Positions 1 to 5,689 of a stretch of 9,399 nt of DNA are shown in pieces (the stretch's first letter is position 1; each line of letters opens with the position of its first letter). The position numbers and the translations under genes were made by a program. The stretch is from the NCBI GenBank assembly GCA_019308645.1, contig JAFDHR010000060.1, positions 1 to 9,399 of the forward strand, written 5' to 3'. Under the pieces are notes generated by a model. It ran no database searches and was not told the origin of the DNA. It was given only the letters and a program-made list of their open reading frames with translations. The stretch is from Deltaproteobacteria bacterium. GTDB taxonomy: Bacteria > Desulfobacterota > DSM-4660 > Desulfatiglandales > B25-G16.

Positions 1-252
1 AATAATACCGCTCCTGACAATTTTCCTGATCTCCATGCTCCCCGAGAAAAAATTGAAATATACGCAATCGGTGATTTAAGGCTTTCTATCCTCATCAACT
101 CTTTTCATGAAATCAAATTGCATTTCTTCAAAAGACAACCTATCAGAAATTTACAGAGTGCCACTGCTGTAAATATGTGGGTATCGCCTTATCTTCGTCA
201 TTCATTAGCCCTTCACGACAAGTCATATTGTGATACTGAATGTATCTTTTAA
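1..252 (+). CDS. 3' end of a truncated open frame, unknown product
   Basis: Reading frame 1 is open from the first base to a TAA at 250-252 and gives 83 residues with no start codon in view, so any gene would begin left of the window. The peptide contains ordinary mixed helix/strand-like stretches (for example EKIEIYAIGDLRLSILINS) and a histidine- and cysteine-bearing tail. I recognise no family. An 83-codon run without a stop in AT-rich DNA is suggestive, but it could occur by chance over six frames. If real, its stop lies over 200 bases before the attC-like site at 466, which is unusual for a cassette gene. Confidence 0.35.
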   Translation, partial: NNTAPDNFPDLHAPREKIEIYAIGDLRLSILINSFHEIKLHFFKRQPIRNLQSATAVNMWVSPYLRHSLALHDKSYCDTECIF

Positions 253-465
253 TCCAATTGCAGTTGTTCACTCCGTATGCATCGAATAGTGATGAAACCG
301 CATCACACCCCGTACTTCATCAAGCAGTTTCCTCTCTTTCTTAGATATTGACATATGAAACCCCCACAGATAATATTAATAAAATGATAACAAGATAAGG
401 CGAATCTGCTTAAAAAATATATAGTTACATTATATCAGGGCAAATTTGCTTGTCAATCAATGTCT
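253..465. other. Gene-poor stretch before the first attC-like site
   Basis: I see no convincing gene on either strand. The stretch becomes very AT-rich from about 350. It holds an imperfect direct repeat, AGGCGAATCTGCTT near 399-412 and GGGCAAATTTGCTT near 438-451, which match at 11 of 14 bases. I could not make out a good promoter or a terminator with a T tract. Confidence 0.4.
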
Positions 466-534
466 TCCCAACATTTAAGATTGTATGCGGAGTTGAGCGT
501 AGTGAAATTCCGCATACAATCTTAAATGTTGGGC
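466..534 (+). repeat. attC-like integron recombination site 1 (perfect palindrome)
   Basis: Two 24-base arms (467-490 and 510-533) are exact reverse complements around a 19-base centre. The outer boxes read TCCCAAC (466-472) and GTTGGGC (528-534), which fits the RYYYAAC...GTTRRRY layout of attC sites except for the first base. GTTGGGCATCAAA at its right end recurs exactly at the right end of site 2. Unlike normal attC sites, the arms show no unpaired (extrahelical) base, which is what usually decides strand choice. A plain transcription terminator is less likely, since no T tract follows and the boxes match site 2. Confidence 0.7.
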
Positions 535-566
535 ATCAAACAAAGAGTAAATGTATAGGATAAAAT

Positions 567-1436
567 ATGGTTCTTAAGTTTCCTGCATCTTGGCGATTTC
601 GACCACCGCACAGTGAACAACCGCATACTGATCAAATACCTGACGGGGCTGTCCATGATTTCATGGGAATGATTCGAAAAACTGCGACGCAGGGCGATCT
701 CCAGGATTATCTTGAACATTACAAACGATTCTTTTGCGCAACTAATGGTAACCCACATTCCAGAAGTTCAAGTGCTGGTTGGGCTGAGACAGATTTACAG
801 ACTGAGATGTTTTCAGCAGCCGAGAATGCCCCACTATTTATTGAGGCATTTTACGATGCTTGCGAGTCGATTCGAAGTCGTCCCGGAGATTTCTTTGCAC
901 CTGATCAGAATATGATAAATGAGATATGCCGCAAGCATAGCATTGGATATGAAATTATTCCTCCAGATCTAAAGCTAACAAGTAATATTGCCACCATAGT
1001 ACCAGTGCCGGAAAGACCGGCCACTCTTGCAGAGAAGGCTCAAGAAATACTTCAAAGATCACTTCAAAGTGCAGAAAAACTTTTATCAGAAGGTCGGGGT
1101 CGAGAAGCCGTCCAGGAGACCTTATGGCTTTTGGAGACAGTTGCAACCGGATTTCGTGGCGTCGATACTGGAACCGGAAGCATTGAAGGTAAGTACTTCA
1201 ATAAAATCGTGAAAGAGCTTCGGACCTCGTATTCTGGAAAAACCCTCGATAGAGCTTTGGAATGGATGGTGAATTTATATGGATACCTTTCATCTCCAAC
1301 TGGAGGAGGAGTTCGACACGGTTTAGATCTTAAAGAAGGTCTCGAGTTGTCGCCTAATGAAGCAAAGCTTTTTTTCAATCTGATCCGGAGTTATGTTTCA
1401 TTTTTACTTTCCGAACACGAACGCCTGGCTCACTAG
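567..1436 (+). CDS. Abortive-infection-like protein with HEPN/Abi_C-type C-terminus (cassette A)
   Basis: The product has 289 residues. The ATG at 567 has AGGA (557-560) six bases upstream and lies 32 bases after attC site 1. The stop is 24 bases before attC site 2, the packing expected of an integron cassette gene. Residues about 76-135 (NAPLFIEAFYDACES, then MINEICRKHSIGYEI and PPDL) and the C-terminal part about 155-285 resemble proteins annotated as abortive-infection C-terminal (Abi_C). The C-terminal part has a helix pair, GVRHG at 248-252 and a helix around ANEAKLFFN-type residues 264-280. Abi_C proteins are thought to be related to HEPN nucleases, but the canonical R-x4-6-H spacing is absent here, with R250 and H251 adjacent. 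Catalysis is therefore uncertain. A role in phage defence is inferred from the family. Confidence 0.72.
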   Translation: MVLKFPASWRFRPPHSEQPHTDQIPDGAVHDFMGMIRKTATQGDLQDYLEHYKRFFCATNGNPHSRSSSAGWAETDLQTEMFSAAENAPLFIEAFYDACESIRSRPGDFFAPDQNMINEICRKHSIGYEIIPPDLKLTSNIATIVPVPERPATLAEKAQEILQRSLQSAEKLLSEGRGREAVQETLWLLETVATGFRGVDTGTGSIEGKYFNKIVKELRTSYSGKTLDRALEWMVNLYGYLSSPTGGGVRHGLDLKEGLELSPNEAKLFFNLIRSYVSFLLSEHERLAH

Positions 1437-1459
1437 GATGGCGGACATAAAGTGAGGAT

Positions 1460-1531
1460 GCCCAACAGCGTGAACTCGGACTGACGATTCCACTGCGCTT
1501 CGTCGCCATCCGGTTACGCTGAGCGTTGGGC
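1460..1531 (+). repeat. attC integron recombination site 2 (canonical)
   Basis: The 72-base site runs from GCCCAAC (1460-1466) to GTTGGGC (1525-1531), the two boxes being exact reverse complements. The inner arms pair as AGCGT-AAC-CGGA, with an extra G and an extra T left unpaired on the 5' arm, plus a short unpaired segment next to the right box. Extrahelical bases of this kind are the hallmark of folded bottom-strand attC sites. The loop contains ATTCCACTGCGCTTCG, typical of attC spacers. The predicted crossover is between G1525 and T1526. This is the clearest evidence that the region is an integron. Confidence 0.88.
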
Positions 1532-1559
1532 ATCAAAAATGCCGTCAAGAGGAGCATAG

Positions 1560-1607
1560 ATGAAGCTAAACGAACATATACCTGCCGTCGTCGGACTTCT
1601 CTATTAA
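1560..1607 (+). CDS. Possible 15-codon leader ORF at the head of cassette B
   Basis: An ATG at 1560 is preceded by AAGAGGAG (1547-1554), a strong Shine-Dalgarno match five bases away, and encodes MKLNEHIPAVVGLLY before TAA. It lies 28 bases after attC site 2 and 56 bases before the next start. Short translated ORFs near integron recombination sites are known: ORF-11 in attI1 helps translation of the following cassette gene. Here the downstream gene has its own good ribosome site, so a helper role is only a possibility. The ORF is too short for its codons to prove coding. Confidence 0.35.
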   Translation: MKLNEHIPAVVGLLY

Positions 1608-1650
1608 CCCGTTTTGGAATATGCTTCTCCAAGAGTCTAGAAAACGCCAA

Positions 1651-1655
1651 GGAGG
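1651..1655 (+). promoter_or_regulatory. Ribosome binding site deciding the GTG start at 1664
   Basis: GGAGG sits eight bases upstream of GTG 1664, and there is no in-frame ATG at a better distance. This supports the GTG as the true start. Confidence 0.7.
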
Positions 1656-1663
1656 ATATATAA

Positions 1664-2647
1664 GTGGGCACCTTGCCGAAATGCGTAGAATCGTTTCATC
1701 TAACAGTCGAAGAGGTCTCCCGGCAATTCATGAAGATACCCTCTGATGCTTCAGATGTCTTCTATCATTACACGACACATGCGGGATTGGAGGGGATTCT
1801 TAGAAGCTGTGGGCTTCGGGCAACATACCGGATGAGAATGAATGACGCAGGAGAATTTGACTACGCAAGGAATGTGGTTTACGAGGCATTGAATGAGATC
1901 GGCAGGCGTCATAACCTCCCGCCAATCGCTCAGAGCCTGGCGATATACACCCGCAAAAATCTGGACCAATTTCTCAATGACACAACTGAAATGAGTAGGG
2001 CATATTGTGCTTGCATCACAGTCAGTTCCGACCACCCGGAACAATGGGAAACCTACGCTGAGGATGGGAAGGGATTCGCAATCGGATTCAACCTCCGTAA
2101 GGTTCTGAATAATCAGGTACCTGCGCATCAGATGGGGAAACCCTACATCTTCTGCGCTCCGGTGACCTACAACGAAAGCGACCAACGCGATCTTGTGTGG
2201 CGTTTGGTGGAAGCCGGTATCCGCGACTTGCAGGCTTTTGCGGATACGTGTTCAAAACAGCCCGAGGATCTTACCGCCCTTCGAGACCGGGTAACAAAGG
2301 AGATTGTTGTTCATTTGCTCGGTTTTATCAATTTCATAAAGGCACCCGCTTACAGCAGTGAACGGGAGATGCGGTTGTTCCTGGACCCGAACGACGGCAC
2401 ATTGAAGGCGTCCTATATTCAGCATTATAAACACGACAACGAATCGATACCTTTCGTTTTCATAGATCTTCGCAACCCAGAGACGAGACGACTCCCTTTG
2501 GCGGAGATCAAGGTCGGTACAAAGGCATCGTTTTTCGAGGAAAAGGCTTTTCTCGAAGACCTGCTCGATGAACTTGGCTACGGCAGTAACTACGGGGACC
2601 GGCCTCGGATCACCCAAGCGTTGGTTGCGATGGGTGGCCGCCTTTAA
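1664..2647 (+). CDS. DUF2971 family protein (cassette B)
   Basis: The product has 327 residues. It starts at GTG 1664, which has GGAGG at 1651-1655 eight bases upstream. The signature of DUF2971 is seen in order: FYHYTT at 33-38 followed by a GLEGIL helix, MNDAGEF at 59-65, the serine/histidine stretch before W128, then YAEDGKGFAIGF at 131-142, and FIKAPAYSSEREMRL at 224-238 with E233, E235 and R237. The length is in the normal range for the family. The biochemical function is not established. The HYT...IL beginning and the late glutamates recall ADP-ribosyltransferase folds such as DarT/Tpt1, which is my inference. The gene looks more GC-rich than the lipoprotein gene downstream, consistent with separate acquisition. 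Confidence 0.82.
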   Translation: MGTLPKCVESFHLTVEEVSRQFMKIPSDASDVFYHYTTHAGLEGILRSCGLRATYRMRMNDAGEFDYARNVVYEALNEIGRRHNLPPIAQSLAIYTRKNLDQFLNDTTEMSRAYCACITVSSDHPEQWETYAEDGKGFAIGFNLRKVLNNQVPAHQMGKPYIFCAPVTYNESDQRDLVWRLVEAGIRDLQAFADTCSKQPEDLTALRDRVTKEIVVHLLGFINFIKAPAYSSEREMRLFLDPNDGTLKASYIQHYKHDNESIPFVFIDLRNPETRRLPLAEIKVGTKASFFEEKAFLEDLLDELGYGSNYGDRPRITQALVAMGGRL

Positions 2648-2656
2648 CTTGTGCCG

Positions 2657-2684
2657 TTGACATAAAGCATAATGCCCTTAAAAT
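2657..2684 (+). promoter_or_regulatory. Possible sigma70-type promoter upstream of the lipoprotein gene
   Basis: A perfect -35 box TTGACA (2657-2662) is followed after 16 bases by TAAAAT (2679-2684), which matches TATAAT at five of six positions. A second TTGACA at 2691-2696 has only a weak -10 partner (TAGGAA). The site lies just after the DUF2971 stop and about 230 bases before the lipoprotein start, leaving a long 5' leader. No experiment supports it. Confidence 0.4.
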
Positions 2685-2725
2685 TCTAATTTGACAAAGT
2701 ATGCTTTGAAGAATAGGAACTAAGT

Positions 2726-2839
2726 GGGGCGCAAAATACTTGCGCAACAAAAATTTCCACAGGACTGTGGGGGCAGAGGCATGAATTTCATGATTTGGTA
2801 ACTTGAACGCCCGATTTCTATCAAACGTTTTCGCGCCCC
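2726..2839 (+). repeat. Cluster of short inverted repeats in the lipoprotein leader
   Basis: Three compact palindromes follow one another: GCGCAA/TTGCGC (2729-2745, 5-base loop), CCACAG/CTGTGG (2757-2770, 2-base centre) and CATGAA/TTCATG (2780-2792, 1-base centre). In addition GGGGCGC (2726-2732) can pair with GCGCCCC (2833-2839), which would enclose all three. They could be operators or form a folded RNA leader. No known riboswitch is recognised. Confidence 0.35.
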
Positions 2840-2913
2840 CGCAGCCGGGAAAATTTGGTGTTGTGCTGCTGGAACACAGTTCAATTCACATTCTTATGAG
2901 CAGGGAGGTGTCT

Positions 2914-3921
2914 ATGGCAAGATGTAAAATTATCTTATTTGTTATAGTTGTTTCATTATTGGGTGGATGCGCTCCCTCAATAACAAATATCACGCCACTA
3001 CGGCATGAAGATGAACTTAAAAAGCGCATCTTTAAATCACCATCCCTTGATCACATCCAACTCAGAACTTTCACCGTGTTACCTTCTAAATTTTTCAAGG
3101 AAGGGCCACCCGAAATCCTTGGACAAACAGCTTTAGAGAATGAAATAGTAGAAATGCAAATACTGTTTTTCTTACGGAATATTTTTGAGAGCACAGGTTA
3201 CAAATTTGTCGAGGCCAGTGATCATCCTGATTTTGTGGCTACTATTGATGGTTTTATGCCATATAAAGAATTTGATATTCCTCCTCAGGTAAGGACTGTC
3301 CCAAAGTGGATTCCTGGAAAAACGCTCACAACTAGTGAGGGGATATCTGGAACGTATAGGTCCCCTGGTTTGGGTAGTCGCGGAACTTTTGGAGGTAGTA
3401 TAACAACAACAACTTATATACCTGGATATATGACAACTGAAACTTACACAATTCCAGGGTATACCGATAGCAACTATTACCCTAGTGCTCGAATTGATGT
3501 TTTTGATTCAAGTAATGGTAAAATAATTTGGACTGGGTATGGAGTAGGTATATCAAAAAACTCAGATTTCCGTGTAGCTAGCCAATTCATGATAGGAGCA
3601 CTCTTACAAGATTTTCCAAGGGGTCCATTTTTATATTTGGAGCAGTCAGTTAGGGATCGTTTCGGTTTCGAATTTGGCGTGTTAACTAATGATGGAAATA
3701 ATTATTATCCATGTGTTACAGTGATACCCAATTCTCCCGCTAAGAAAGCAGGTATTAAGCAGTATGATTTTATTTTATCTATTGATGGCACTCCCACAAA
3801 AAACAAAACTGTTTCAGAGATATTAGATATATTAGAAAGGGGCTCTCAAAAGAAAAAATCGTTAACATTATTACGGGTGAATGAAAAGATTAATGTGGAG
3901 ATATTTAGTCTTAACCCGTAG
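2914..3921 (+). CDS. Lipoprotein with C-terminal PDZ domain
   Basis: The product has 335 residues from ATG 2914, chosen because GGAGG (2904-2908) lies five bases upstream and the encoded protein then begins with a clean lipoprotein signal: a charged start, a hydrophobic stretch IILFVIVVSLL and the lipobox LGGC with C19. Earlier in-frame TTG (2803) and ATG (2896) starts would put extra residues before this signal. Residues about 45-115 resemble DUF4136-type envelope lipoproteins. Residues about 140-190 are a Gly/Thr/Tyr-rich linker with repeated PGY. Residues about 250-335 form a PDZ domain (VIPNSPAKKAGI and DFILSIDGTP). It is probably anchored in the outer or inner membrane facing the periplasm, and its binding partner is unknown. 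No protease catalytic domain is present. It is an odd passenger between two attC sites. Confidence 0.8.
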   Translation: MARCKIILFVIVVSLLGGCAPSITNITPLRHEDELKKRIFKSPSLDHIQLRTFTVLPSKFFKEGPPEILGQTALENEIVEMQILFFLRNIFESTGYKFVEASDHPDFVATIDGFMPYKEFDIPPQVRTVPKWIPGKTLTTSEGISGTYRSPGLGSRGTFGGSITTTTYIPGYMTTETYTIPGYTDSNYYPSARIDVFDSSNGKIIWTGYGVGISKNSDFRVASQFMIGALLQDFPRGPFLYLEQSVRDRFGFEFGVLTNDGNNYYPCVTVIPNSPAKKAGIKQYDFILSIDGTPTKNKTVSEILDILERGSQKKKSLTLLRVNEKINVEIFSLNP

Positions 3922-4009
3922 CACGGTAATGATGCTGAATTACTTAATAAACGTGCAATATTCATTAAGGTCCACTTGCTTTTATTTCCTCCCTTCATAC
4001 TTGTGTTAT

Positions 4010-4070
4010 AGGGCGGCATCTCCTTAGCATGTATTTTCGCAGTAATCTCGATGGTGCCCTGTATGCTAAG
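4010..4070 (+). repeat. Interleaved inverted repeats (possible pseudoknot) downstream of the lipoprotein gene
   Basis: AGGGC..CATC (4010-4020) pairs with GATG..GCCCT (4050-4060), with two inner mismatches. CTTAGCAT (4023-4030) pairs with ATGCTAAG (4063-4070) and can be lengthened by two G-U pairs. The order is arm 1, arm 2, arm 1', arm 2', the layout of an H-type pseudoknot. No T tract follows, so it is not a standard terminator. The rest of the 3922-4122 gap holds nothing I recognise. Confidence 0.35.
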
Positions 4071-4122
4071 ATATTTATATTACCATTTGTGAAATGATGA
4101 TTTTACTAAAATAACGAAAGGT

Positions 4123-4196
4123 GCCCAACAACGGCATGCACCTGATGGCCATTTCGCTGGCGCTGCATGGCCACTGATGATGCTGGGCGGTTATCC
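4123..4196 (+). repeat. attC-like integron recombination site 3 (imperfect)
   Basis: The left box GCCCAAC (4123-4129) is canonical. The right end offers either GTTATCC (4190-4196), which keeps the essential GTT, or GCTGGGC (4182-4188), which is complementary to the left box except for one base. Inner arms pair as TGGCCAT (4146-4152) with ATGGCCA (4167-4173), and GCAT..CACC/CTGA segments continue the stem with bulges. The motif with GCACCTGA and the loop CGCTGGCGC is common in environmental attC sites. It separates the lipoprotein segment from the HEPN cassette. Confidence 0.68.
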
Positions 4197-4227
4197 TCCG
4201 CTTGCCAACTTGTAATATTCAAAGTTG

Positions 4228-4749
4228 ATGACAAAGTTCGGATTCAAAAAAATAACTCAAAGCAATTGGTTGGAGCCTGATCCTGTGCTCAGAGGATTTG
4301 TCAGAATATCACCTGATAGGCGTTCTCAAGGTCTTACTGGTGATGACTATTTGAATCTTATTTTGAACCCTAAGCTTCTTGAGGCAGTGCCTACAGAGGT
4401 ACAGGCATTATTCGGGGTTGCACGAGGCGCCATTGTTTATGCCTATTTCTTTTACCCACTGTATACGCTTGCCGCAGAGCAATTATTTCGTGTTGCCGAA
4501 TCAGCGATAGGTCATAAGTGCAAAGCTTTAGGCGCACCAAGATCTAAGGACACCTTAAAGAAAAAGATTGAATGGCTTATTGATCAGGGACCTATACCAG
4601 AATCAGAATTAAGTCGATGGGAAGCTATTCGTGGGCTTCGAAATGCCGCATCACATCCTGATCGCCAATCTATCTTCACACCGGGGGGCGCAATAGGTTT
4701 GCTAGAAGGCATCACTGAACAGATCAATTCTCTGTTCAGCGGCGGCTAA
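4228..4749 (+). CDS. HEPN-domain protein with RNxxxH motif (cassette C)
   Basis: The product has 173 residues from ATG 4228; a TTG one codon earlier is less likely. No Shine-Dalgarno site is visible, which is common in cassette genes. The C-terminal half (about 80-170) is helical, with RVAESAIGHK, then LKKKIEWLIDQGPIP, and then LRNAASHPD, in which R138-N139-A-A-S-H143 is the canonical RNxxxH motif of HEPN ribonucleases. HEPN proteins often act as toxins or RNases in toxin-antitoxin, abortive-infection and CRISPR systems. No antitoxin such as an MNT nucleotidyltransferase lies beside it. The N-terminal 60 residues carry no domain I recognise. The stop codon falls inside the left box of attC site 4, exactly as in compact integron cassettes. 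Confidence 0.75.
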   Translation: MTKFGFKKITQSNWLEPDPVLRGFVRISPDRRSQGLTGDDYLNLILNPKLLEAVPTEVQALFGVARGAIVYAYFFYPLYTLAAEQLFRVAESAIGHKCKALGAPRSKDTLKKKIEWLIDQGPIPESELSRWEAIRGLRNAASHPDRQSIFTPGGAIGLLEGITEQINSLFSGG

Positions 4750-4800
4750 CTTTCACTGTAGCCGACGCGTTAAACAGCTCGGCTGAGCTTTTCGTTAAAT
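4744..4800 (+). repeat. attC-like integron recombination site 4 (short type)
   Basis: A 57-base site runs from GGCTAAC (4744-4750) to GTTAAAT (4794-4800). The inner arms AGCCGA (4758-4763) and TCGGCT are complementary around a 13-base centre, and the outer AAC/GTT triplets pair. The style is that of short attC sites such as those of aadA cassettes. The left box overlaps the TAA stop of the HEPN gene. The left box departs from consensus at one base. Confidence 0.68.
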
Positions 4801-4810
4801 TTCTAATTGA

Positions 4811-5359
4811 ATGATGCACTGGAAATATTTCATAGCCTTAGAAAAAGACCTGGAAACTATTAGTCGTTACATAGAACTCGACCCTTTAAACTATTTTGCT
4901 TTTTCGACAGAGCTTTCCAAAATATTTCTATCTTCATCGTCGGAAATTAATGTTGTTTTAAAACAGATATGTAAAAAAATTGAACCTGATAAGATTTGTA
5001 AAAATATTGATGAATACTCCGACGTTATTGCGTTAAATATGCCTGAATTTCTAAATGAATTTGTATATATTGAAAGGACTTCAATTGAGCTAAAACCATG
5101 GAAAGGTTGGTCAAGAGGTAACAGTCCAACGTGGTGGGGTTCTTACAATAAAGTTAAACATGAGCGTAATCTTTATTACCAGAAAGCTAATTTAGAAAAT
5201 GTATTAAATGCAATGGCTGGTTTGCTCATATCTGTTTTTTATTTTCAAAATCTTGAATCTGGTTATGACAATAATAAAAATATTACCAGGTTATTATTGC
5301 CAGAATCTACTCTTATGAGATTAAATGAGAATTATTACTACAGCCACCTGATAGTTTAA
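4811..5359 (+). CDS. HEPN-like hypothetical protein (cassette D)
   Basis: The product has 182 residues. ATG 4811 lies only ten bases after attC site 4 and has no Shine-Dalgarno site; a second ATG follows immediately. The protein is helical and AT-rich in coding, with SPTWWGSYNKVKHERNLYY at about 105-123 followed by NLENVLNAMAGLLIS (128-141). I know this pattern (a tryptophan pair, YNxVKHxR, then a hydrophobic helix) from hypothetical proteins found near mobile elements, and its helical layout resembles HEPN domains. The strict R-x4-6-H nuclease motif is not present; the KH at 116-117 is followed by an arginine. Function is unknown; an Abi-like or regulatory role is only an inference. Confidence 0.62.
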   Translation: MMHWKYFIALEKDLETISRYIELDPLNYFAFSTELSKIFLSSSSEINVVLKQICKKIEPDKICKNIDEYSDVIALNMPEFLNEFVYIERTSIELKPWKGWSRGNSPTWWGSYNKVKHERNLYYQKANLENVLNAMAGLLISVFYFQNLESGYDNNKNITRLLLPESTLMRLNENYYYSHLIV

Positions 5360-5374
5360 ATTTAATCGGGTAAA

Positions 5375-5540
5375 GGGGAGCTTCTAACTCCCCCTCCCCA
5401 CACTACCCCCGATAAATCGGGATCTTCGACCCTCGTGCGGGTTCCCGCTAAAGAGCGGGATTCACGGAGATAACCGGACAGTAGTCGGGTAATAAATAAT
5501 AACCAATAGCTCTTTGAAAAGCTAATAAAAGGGGAAACAG
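5375..5540 (+). promoter_or_regulatory. Hairpin-rich leader before the small basic ORF
   Basis: The stretch is more GC-rich than its surroundings and holds several stems: GGGGAG/CTCCCC (5375-5393), CCCGAT/ATCGGG (5408-5421, AA loop), TCCCGCT/AGCGGGA (5443-5460, four-base loop) and TAGCT/AGCTA near 5507-5524. It ends in the ribosome site AAGGGG (5529-5534). No T tract follows any stem. It looks like a structured 5' leader, or the remnant of a mobile element, but I recognise no named RNA family. Confidence 0.4.
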
Positions 5541-5542
5541 AT

Positions 5543-5647
5543 ATGGGTGATAAAGGAAAAAAAGATAAAGGCAAAAGGGAACAACAGAAAAAGGCACAAC
5601 TTAATCCAAAGAAAAAACGAAAATTGAAAAAAGAAAAGAAGAAATAA
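5543..5647 (+). CDS. Small lysine-rich protein, 34 residues
   Basis: ATG 5543 has AAGGGG (5529-5534) eight bases upstream, and TAA is at 5645-5647. The product is 34 residues, of which 16 are lysine and 2 arginine, beginning MGDKGKKDKGKREQQ and ending in KKEKKK. It has no hydrophobic segment and would be disordered and strongly basic, fit for binding nucleic acid or ribosomes. I have a memory of similar small lysine-rich ORFs in unrelated bacteria but cannot name a family. The good ribosome site and the hairpin-rich leader support expression. The A-rich composition alone could also produce such an ORF by chance. Confidence 0.5.
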   Translation: MGDKGKKDKGKREQQKKAQLNPKKKRKLKKEKKK

Positions 5648-5689
5648 ATGGGGCATAAGTAATTAAGTGTTTATACCAAATTGTAATTT

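Noticed and set aside
466..534. Perfect palindrome read as a Rho-independent terminator
   Set aside because: No T tract follows, and the outer boxes and the following six bases match the attC site at 1460-1531.
1064..2185. Long open frames on the - strand (1064-1378, 1375-1671, 1751-2185)
   Set aside because: They lie antisense to the Abi-like and DUF2971 genes or across the attC site, have no recognisable domains or ribosome sites, and are explained as shadows of the + strand coding.
2803..2913. Upstream TTG (2803) and ATG (2896) starts for the lipoprotein gene
   Set aside because: They would place extra residues in front of a clean lipoprotein signal, while ATG 2914 has GGAGG at the right distance.
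5375..5393. GGGGAG/CTCCCC hairpin as terminator of the cassette D gene
   Set aside because: The stem is followed by C-rich sequence and not by T residues.
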